Positions 6,976 through 10,598 of a DNA stretch of 10,598 nt are shown here, piece by piece. The stretch is from Chloroflexota bacterium (lineage in GTDB: Bacteria; Chloroflexota; Dehalococcoidia; Dehalococcoidales; RBG-16-60-22), in contig JACZSH010000008.1 in NCBI GenBank assembly GCA_022574315.1, forward strand, positions 11,940 to 22,537, written 5' to 3'. The position numbers were made by a program, and so were the translations under genes. Position 1 is the first letter of the stretch. Every line of letters begins with the position of its first letter. The notes below the pieces were generated by a model that saw only the letters and a program-made list of their open reading frames with translations, did not search any database and had not been told where the DNA came from.

Positions 6976-7489
6976 CCGCGCCGTCTTCCTGGACAGAGAC
7001 GGGACAATGGCCAGGGACGTCAGCTATTGCTCACGACCGGAAGACTTCGAGCTTTTCCCGGGCACGGCGCGGGCGGTAAAGCGATTCCCCGAGCTTGGTT
7101 TCAAGGTCATCGTGGTCACCAACCAGTCGGGAATCGGGCGGGGCTATTTTAGCGAGGAAACGTTGGCTGAAATTCACGATAAAATGAAGAAATCACTGGC
7201 CGAAGAGGGCGCCCACGTGGACGGCATTTATTACTGCCCCCATCACCCGGACGACAACTGCGACTGCCGCAAGCCCAGACCGGGAATGATACTCCGCGCC
7301 GCCCAAGACCACGATATCGACCTGAAACAATCATTCGTTATCGGCGATTTTCAATCGGACATCGAGCTGGGGAAAGCGGCCGTGGGCAAGACGATTCTGA
7401 TATCTCAAGCGCAAAGCGGAGAGCTTATGGCTGATTACATCGCCGTTGACCTGTGCCAGGCCGCGGAATGGATAGCGGGACAGGGATAG
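6968..7489 (+). CDS. gmhB: HAD-family D-glycero-D-manno-heptose-1,7-bisphosphate 7-phosphatase
   Basis: About 173 residues from GTG 6968 (TTG 6962 would add two). The HAD nucleophile motif F-L-D-R-D-G-T lies at residues 7-13, giving both catalytic aspartates. T-N-Q-S-G (51-55) is motif II, and Y-C-P-H-H-P plus N-C-D-C-R-K-P (about 89-103) is the zinc-binding loop and lysine typical of GmhB. I-G-D-F-Q-S-D (125-131) supplies the acidic motif IV. It should remove the 7-phosphate from heptose 1,7-bisphosphate, producing the HddC substrate. It overlaps gmhA by 8 bases, so expression is probably coupled. The final W-I-A-G-Q-G codons and stop recur in diverged form at 8344-8385, after the next gene. 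Histidinol-phosphatase-like relatives share the fold but the zinc loop and context favour GmhB. Confidence 0.87.
   Translation: MTNRAVFLDRDGTMARDVSYCSRPEDFELFPGTARAVKRFPELGFKVIVVTNQSGIGRGYFSEETLAEIHDKMKKSLAEEGAHVDGIYYCPHHPDDNCDCRKPRPGMILRAAQDHDIDLKQSFVIGDFQSDIELGKAAVGKTILISQAQSGELMADYIAVDLCQAAEWIAGQG
7448..7489 (+). repeat. gmhB 3'-end direct repeat, copy 1
   Basis: The last 42 bases of gmhB align without gaps to 8344-8385, matching at 30 of 42 positions by hand count, with an identical 14-base core at 7469-7482 and 8365-8378. The encoded ends are D-L-C-Q-A-A-E-W-I-A-G-Q-G and D-L-R-A-A-V-Q-W-I-A-G-Q-G. The spacing is 896 bases and the interval contains one complete methyltransferase gene. 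Confidence 0.82.
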
Positions 7490-7498
7490 GGGGACAAA
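7471..7498 (+). repeat. 14-base imperfect tandem repeat at the gmhB/methyltransferase junction
   Basis: Two adjacent 14-base units, 7471-7484 (GATAGCGGGACAGG) and 7485-7498 (GATAGGGGGACAAA), match at 11 of 14 positions and are followed by GATAACATGG, which includes the next start codon. The second junction (8367-8390) has one unit followed by GATAACCATG. The two junctions therefore differ mainly by one 14-base unit, consistent with slippage. The gmhB stop and the ribosome binding site of the next gene lie in unit 2. Confidence 0.7.
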
Positions 7499-7504
7499 GA
7501 TAAC

Positions 7505-8275
7505 ATGGAAAACCTACTTAAACTAAGCTGGCTTCTGAAAGCTCCTTTGACCTTTCCATTATTCCTCAGGATGACTAAAATTACTTTTAACTTGCTGGAA
7601 CCTTCAACAAAGGACGTTATCTGCGATGTAGGTTGTGGACGGGGAGAAAGGATTTCCCTACTCTCCAACCACATTGAAAAAGTGGTTGGCATGGATATCG
7701 CACAACCCGTAATGGAATTTCTGGAACAAAACAGGAAATCCGCCAATGTTAGTTTCCATACCGTTGATGCCACTGCGGAGCCGCCGCCTGAATTTACCGG
7801 TACTTTTAACAAATGCCTGTGTATGGATTTGATCGAGCACGTTGATAATCCAGAGTTAGTATTCAGTTTCTTACGTAAACTCATCAGGCCGGATGGGCTG
7901 GCGTTAATTGGCATTCCCATTAATTCTGCGGCGCATGGAAGACATCTTTTTAATACTGAAGACGTATTTAACTTAGCGGATAATTTGGGCATGGAAACAA
8001 AAGTTGTGTTGTTTCGAAGAAATATGTGGGGTAGATTGGTGGATGACCATGTATATGCCAAAATTCGGCAAATTATTAAACCGCGCCGCGAGGGAGACTA
8101 TTGCCATGAAGGCGTCGGTTTTGAAATGATGGCCAAACCAAAAAAGATATATTTTTTATTTAAATTAGCTATCGTCTTTCTATATCTAATATCGCAGAAT
8201 TCATACCATGAAACGTACAGAGGGGACGAAGCAGCCGACAGAGCCTTTATCCTAGCAAAGAGGAGTGTCGACTAA
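7505..8275 (+). CDS. Class I SAM-dependent methyltransferase, paralogue 1 (AT-rich)
   Basis: 256 residues. SAM-binding motif I is C-D-V-G-C-G-R-G-E-R-I (40-50), the acidic residue of motif II is in G-M-D-I (D64), and C-M-D-L-I-E-H-V (106-113) is the post-motif typical of UbiE/Methyltransf_11-type enzymes. The first 140 residues align without gaps to the next gene's product with about 75 identities (hand count), and both are 256 residues long. The C-terminal part has a hydrophobic stretch around F-L-F-K-L-A-I-V-F-L-Y-L that may touch the membrane. The likely role is O- or N-methylation of a glycan or its precursor; the substrate is unknown. It is AT-rich (19/60 GC at 8161-8220, 23/60 at 7921-7980), unlike gmhB. 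AGGGGGA (7488-7494) lies 10 bases before the ATG. A gmhB tail copy follows the gene. Confidence 0.85.
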   Translation: MENLLKLSWLLKAPLTFPLFLRMTKITFNLLEPSTKDVICDVGCGRGERISLLSNHIEKVVGMDIAQPVMEFLEQNRKSANVSFHTVDATAEPPPEFTGTFNKCLCMDLIEHVDNPELVFSFLRKLIRPDGLALIGIPINSAAHGRHLFNTEDVFNLADNLGMETKVVLFRRNMWGRLVDDHVYAKIRQIIKPRREGDYCHEGVGFEMMAKPKKIYFLFKLAIVFLYLISQNSYHETYRGDEAADRAFILAKRSVD

Positions 8276-8343
8276 AGACCAAAATGAAGATAGCTTTCCT
8301 GGTATCTAATTTCTTCAAGATTGACGGTGGGGCGGTGGTGCCT

Positions 8344-8385
8344 GACCTCCGGGCAGCCGTCCAGTGGATAGCGGGACAAGGATAA
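8344..8385 (+). repeat. gmhB 3'-end direct repeat, copy 2
   Basis: This is the diverged second copy of the end of gmhB (compare 7448-7489). It is less similar than the hddA pair, so it probably came from a different gmhB allele rather than a recent copy of the one in this window. It ends 2 bases before the ATG of the second methyltransferase and supplies that gene's ribosome binding site, which suggests that an ancestral gmhB once abutted this methyltransferase. Confidence 0.8.
8378..8382 (+). promoter_or_regulatory. Ribosome binding site deciding the start of the second methyltransferase
   Basis: AAGGA, made from the final codons of the gmhB tail, lies 5 bases before ATG 8388. Together with the gapless alignment of the two paralogues from residue 1 onward, it favours ATG 8388 over the upstream in-frame GTG 8364, which lies inside the gmhB tail. 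Confidence 0.65.
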
Positions 8386-8387
8386 CC

Positions 8388-9158
8388 ATGACCGACTTAC
8401 TCAATTTCGGGACCCTGGTCAGAATGTCGCCGACCAACGTCTGGTTTCTCAGGCTGACCAAATTTGCCTTCCAATTATTGGCACCGTCCGACGACGATGC
8501 CGTCTGTGATGTGGGCTGCGGCGCGGGAGAGAGGATACTACTGCTCTCCAGCTACGTAAGGAAGGCAACCGGCATGGATATATCGGCGCCGTTGATAGAA
8601 TTCCTCTCTGAAAAGACAAAGGGCGGTAATGCCAGTTTTCATGTTGTCAACGCCACTGCGGAGCCGCCACCTGAATTTATCAGCGCCTACGACAAATGTC
8701 TGTGCATGGATATGCTGGAGCACGTCGAGGATCCGGAGCAGGTACTGGGATTCATCTCTAAAATACTGAAGCCGGGCGGATACGCCGTGATAGGCCTCCC
8801 GATTAACACCGATTACGAGAAGCATCACCGGCATTTTGATGCCGGAGACGTATCGCGTCTGGCCAGCGATTCAGACATGGAGACACGGGTAATATTGCTC
8901 AAACTGAGTCCGTCGGGCAGACTGATAGATAGAACCTTCACCTTAATTCGAAACGTTTTAAGCCCTCCCCGGGCAGGAGACTGTTTCCACGAATCAATGG
9001 CTTTTAAAATGATGACCAGACCAAAAAAAATACATGGTTTATACAAACTGGTTATCGTGCTGCTTTTCAAGATATCGCAGGACTCTTATCACGAGACGTA
9101 CAGCGAGGATAAAACGGCTCGCCGGGCTTTTATCCTGGCGAAAAAGAGGGACGGGTAA
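8388..9158 (+). CDS. Class I SAM-dependent methyltransferase, paralogue 2
   Basis: 256 residues from ATG 8388. An in-frame GTG at 8364 would add 8 residues, but those codons belong to the duplicated gmhB tail. Motif I is C-D-V-G-C-G-A-G-E-R-I (40-50), G-M-D-I gives the motif II aspartate (64), and C-M-D-M-L-E-H-V is at 106-113. A-T-A-E-P-P-P-E-F (89-97) is identical in both paralogues and almost identical in DNA (7769-7796 and 8652-8679, 27 of 28 bases). The C-terminal half shares S-Y-H-E-T-Y and R-A-F-I-L-A-K with paralogue 1. Base composition is closer to the cluster average (32/60 GC at 8701-8760) than that of paralogue 1, so this copy may be the longer resident. A role in glycan methylation is inferred from context. 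The next gene starts immediately at the stop codon. Confidence 0.85.
   Translation: MTDLLNFGTLVRMSPTNVWFLRLTKFAFQLLAPSDDDAVCDVGCGAGERILLLSSYVRKATGMDISAPLIEFLSEKTKGGNASFHVVNATAEPPPEFISAYDKCLCMDMLEHVEDPEQVLGFISKILKPGGYAVIGLPINTDYEKHHRHFDAGDVSRLASDSDMETRVILLKLSPSGRLIDRTFTLIRNVLSPPRAGDCFHESMAFKMMTRPKKIHGLYKLVIVLLFKISQDSYHETYSEDKTARRAFILAKKRDG
9146..9150 (+). promoter_or_regulatory. Ribosome binding site supporting a TTG start for the GT4 gene
   Basis: GAGGG inside the last codons of the second methyltransferase lies 8 bases before TTG 9159. The TTG directly follows the methyltransferase TAA, and the encoded N-terminus M-N-I-L-F-V-S-E-R-F begins exactly where GT4 proteins usually begin. Confidence 0.6.
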
Positions 9159-10283
9159 TTGAACATCCTCTTTGTTTCAGAGAGATTTTATCCGCACGGG
9201 GGGGCAGAACTGTCCCTGTGGCAGCTTGCCGGCAGCCTCGTGGGGAGGGGACATAAAATTTTGGCGGTCACCAGCCGGAAAGCGGACACCGCCAGTCACG
9301 AAGTGATCAACGGGATTGAAATTTACCGGCCATTTCCCACCGGGAATTCGATTCTAAAAAGAGCTTTTTTTTCGATGCGGCTTTATTTTTATCTGAAGGA
9401 ATTTTTAAGTCGCCACCAGATAGATATCGTCTATAACCTGGCTTATGCCGCCACTCTGCCCAGTACTTATGCCGCGGCAAAGCACGGCGTCCCGGTGGTA
9501 ACTTACGCCGGGCTTCTCTGCGGTCGGGTCTGGTTTGAACTGGTAAACCCGGCCTCAGCTTTACTCAACTATTTGATGGAGATGCTCATCATCCGGTTTG
9601 GCAAGCACGATGCGCTGCAATTCCAGTGCCGGGACGCCGTCAAAAGGGCGGGCCGCTACGTAAGGACCATGACGGAAGTGATACCTAACATGTTCATTGA
9701 CGCCGCCGAAATAGCCGAGGTAAAAGAAAATACCAAGCCGGAAAAGATAAGGGAAGCATTGAATATCAATAAAGACGAACTGTTCCTGCTTTCAGTCGGT
9801 CACTTGCTGCCGGTGAAAAACATTACCGGCCTGGTGCAAGTATTATCCAGGCTCGAAGCAAAATTCAGGCTAGTCTGGATTGGGGAAGGGCCGGAAAGAG
9901 AGAGGGCCGAAAAACTAATAAAAGCTACCGGCCTGGAAGGAAAGGTCATGCTGCTGGGGCGAAGAACACACCAGGAAACCCTGTCCCTGATGAGAGCCTG
10001 CGACGTACTGATTCACCCGTCAAAGTCAGAAACAGGCCCCGCGGTGGTGGTAGAAGCCCTGGCACTGGAAAGACCGGTTATTTCCACGCGGGTGGGCATA
10101 ACTCCGGAGATAAAATCGGATAACCTATACCTGGTGAACCAGCTCGATGAAATACCCCGGATACTGGACAGCGGAGTCACCCCCCGGGAGGACGGGCGAA
10201 TCCGGGAAGAGTATTCTCTGGACAAGCTCACCGGTGACTACGAGGAATTTTTCGAAGCATTAATCAGTCGAAAAAAAGGATAA
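9159..10283 (+). CDS. Family 4 glycosyltransferase
   Basis: 374 residues, the normal length for GT4 (GT-B fold) retaining glycosyltransferases. The N-terminal domain opens with M-N-I-L-F-V-S-E-R-F-Y-P-H-G-G-A-E (1-17), the acceptor-side glycine loop. The C-terminal nucleotide-sugar domain has L-S-V-G-H-L-L-P-V-K-N (211-221), W-I-G-E-G-P-E (240-246) and the E-x7-E motif E-T-G-P-A-V-V-V-E (E291, E299), followed by A-L-A-L-E-R-P-V-I-S-T. Catalytic positions look intact. It probably adds one sugar, possibly the GDP-heptose product of the upstream genes, to a lipid-linked glycan at the inner membrane; this is inference. It uses TTG as start, directly after the methyltransferase stop. A short stretch resembling the start of another GT4 gene lies at 8284-8331. 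The nucleotide-sugar dehydrogenase follows 19 bases downstream. Confidence 0.9.
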   Translation: MNILFVSERFYPHGGAELSLWQLAGSLVGRGHKILAVTSRKADTASHEVINGIEIYRPFPTGNSILKRAFFSMRLYFYLKEFLSRHQIDIVYNLAYAATLPSTYAAAKHGVPVVTYAGLLCGRVWFELVNPASALLNYLMEMLIIRFGKHDALQFQCRDAVKRAGRYVRTMTEVIPNMFIDAAEIAEVKENTKPEKIREALNINKDELFLLSVGHLLPVKNITGLVQVLSRLEAKFRLVWIGEGPERERAEKLIKATGLEGKVMLLGRRTHQETLSLMRACDVLIHPSKSETGPAVVVEALALERPVISTRVGITPEIKSDNLYLVNQLDEIPRILDSGVTPREDGRIREEYSLDKLTGDYEEFFEALISRKKG

Positions 10284-10302
10284 TGCGGAATGGAGAACGG
10301 TC

Positions 10303-10598
10303 ATGTCGCTGAGAGAAAAGTTACTTAACGGAGAAAAACTGCTCGGTCTCTGGGGAACGGGCTTTGTGGGACTCTCTTCAATGGCTTACTTTGCCAGCAA
10401 GGGCGTGAAATGTATCGGTATGGACATCGACCAGAAGAAGGTCGACGAGATAAACAAGGGTAACATACCGGTGGAGAACATGGAGTACTGGCTCGGCTTC
10501 GATATAAAGCCGCTGGTTGCCGCGGGCACAATGAGAGCGACGACTGATTGGAGGGAGCTGATAAACCGGGACGTGGCGGTGCCCCTGAGATGCGCCCC
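10303..10598 (+). CDS. Nucleotide-sugar dehydrogenase (UDP-glucose/GDP-mannose dehydrogenase family), N-terminal part
   Basis: The first 98 codons are visible before the window ends. The N-terminus reads L-L-G-L-W-G-T-G-F-V-G-L (13-24), the NAD-binding G-x-G-x-x-G of this family. It is followed by G-V-K-C-I-G-M-D-I-D (36-45) with the acidic residue expected at the end of strand beta-2, and K-V-D-E-I-N-K-G (48-55), the usual segment after it. The family oxidises nucleotide sugars such as UDP-glucose, UDP-N-acetylmannosamine or GDP-mannose to uronic acids in two NAD-dependent steps. The catalytic cysteine lies beyond the window, so the substrate is open. GGAG (10292-10295) lies 7 bases before the ATG. 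It adds an acidic-sugar branch to the same glycan cluster. Confidence 0.82.
   Translation, partial: MSLREKLLNGEKLLGLWGTGFVGLSSMAYFASKGVKCIGMDIDQKKVDEINKGNIPVENMEYWLGFDIKPLVAAGTMRATTDWRELINRDVAVPLRCA

Larger units (their letters stand above)
8284..8385 (+). pseudogene. Chimeric remnant: GT4 glycosyltransferase N-terminus fused in frame to a gmhB tail
   Basis: A 33-codon frame runs from ATG 8284 to TAA 8383-8385. Its first 16 codons read M-K-I-A-F-L-V-S-N-F-F-K-I-D-G-G, the classic first strand and glycine loop of a GT4 glycosyltransferase, comparable to M-N-I-L-F-V-S-E-R-F-Y-P-H-G-G-A-E at the start of the GT4 gene at 9159. From about 8332 the frame reads A-V-V-P-D-L-R-A-A-V-Q-W-I-A-G-Q-G, which resembles the end of GmhB. 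I read this as a recombination scar joining the start of a lost GT4 gene to the end of a lost gmhB allele. No good ribosome binding site is seen before ATG 8284, so translation as a peptide is unlikely, though the unbroken frame does not rule it out. Confidence 0.7.

Noticed and set aside
8364..8387. In-frame GTG 8364 as the start of the second methyltransferase
   Set aside because: Those codons overlap the duplicated gmhB tail. ATG 8388 has a well placed AAGGA and gives a gapless, equal-length alignment with paralogue 1.
10570..10598. Possible frameshift at the window end, where the dehydrogenase reads V-A-V-P-L-R-C-A-P
   Set aside because: The residues can be fitted to the family's strand at this point and too little sequence follows to judge; probably just truncation by the window edge.

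Overview
The window is a tightly packed stretch of a surface-glycan (capsule, exopolysaccharide or S-layer glycan) biosynthesis cluster. All supported genes lie on the + strand, with 4-8 nt overlaps or gaps of at most a few tens of bases, so it reads as part of one long operon that is open at both ends. I see no convincing promoter, terminator, tRNA, CRISPR, integrase or transposase. Most genes are GC-rich (39/60 GC counted at 4741-4800). The lineage cannot be fixed from the sequence. The mix of a B12-type radical SAM protein, GT2/GT4 enzymes and a GDP-heptose pathway suggests an uncultured GC-rich anaerobic bacterium, perhaps Chloroflexota-like or deltaproteobacterial, but that is a low-confidence guess.

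Layout. Positions 1-353 hold the C-terminal part of a GT2 glycosyltransferase. 359-1327 is a second, membrane-anchored GT2. 1324-2769 is a B12-binding-type radical SAM enzyme. 2787-3737 is an NAD-dependent sugar epimerase/dehydratase. Then come four genes that together look like a complete GDP-D-glycero-alpha-D-manno-heptose pathway: hddC-like nucleotidyltransferase (3747-4454), hddA-like GHMP kinase (4451-5425), gmhA-like isomerase (6400-6975) and gmhB-like bisphosphatase (6968-7489). Expected order of action is sedoheptulose-7-P -> GmhA -> HddA -> GmhB -> HddC. An FkbM-family methyltransferase (5452-6333) interrupts the block between hddA and gmhA. After gmhB come two paralogous SAM methyltransferases (7505-8275 and 8388-9158), a GT4 glycosyltransferase (9159-10283), and the start of a nucleotide-sugar dehydrogenase that runs off the window.

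The most interesting feature is a mosaic structure. Immediately after the AT-rich FkbM gene lies a second copy of the last 47 bp of hddA (5379-5425 and 6334-6380, 45/47 identical, both differences synonymous). After the first, AT-rich paralogous methyltransferase lies a diverged second copy of the last 42 bp of gmhB (7448-7489 and 8344-8385), fused in frame to what looks like the first 16 codons of a lost GT4 gene. In both cases removing one repeat copy plus the intervening segment (955 or 896 bp) restores a tight hddA-gmhA or gmhB-methyltransferase junction. This suggests that two methyltransferase genes were gained at gene 3' ends within one operon, probably by recombination with related clusters.
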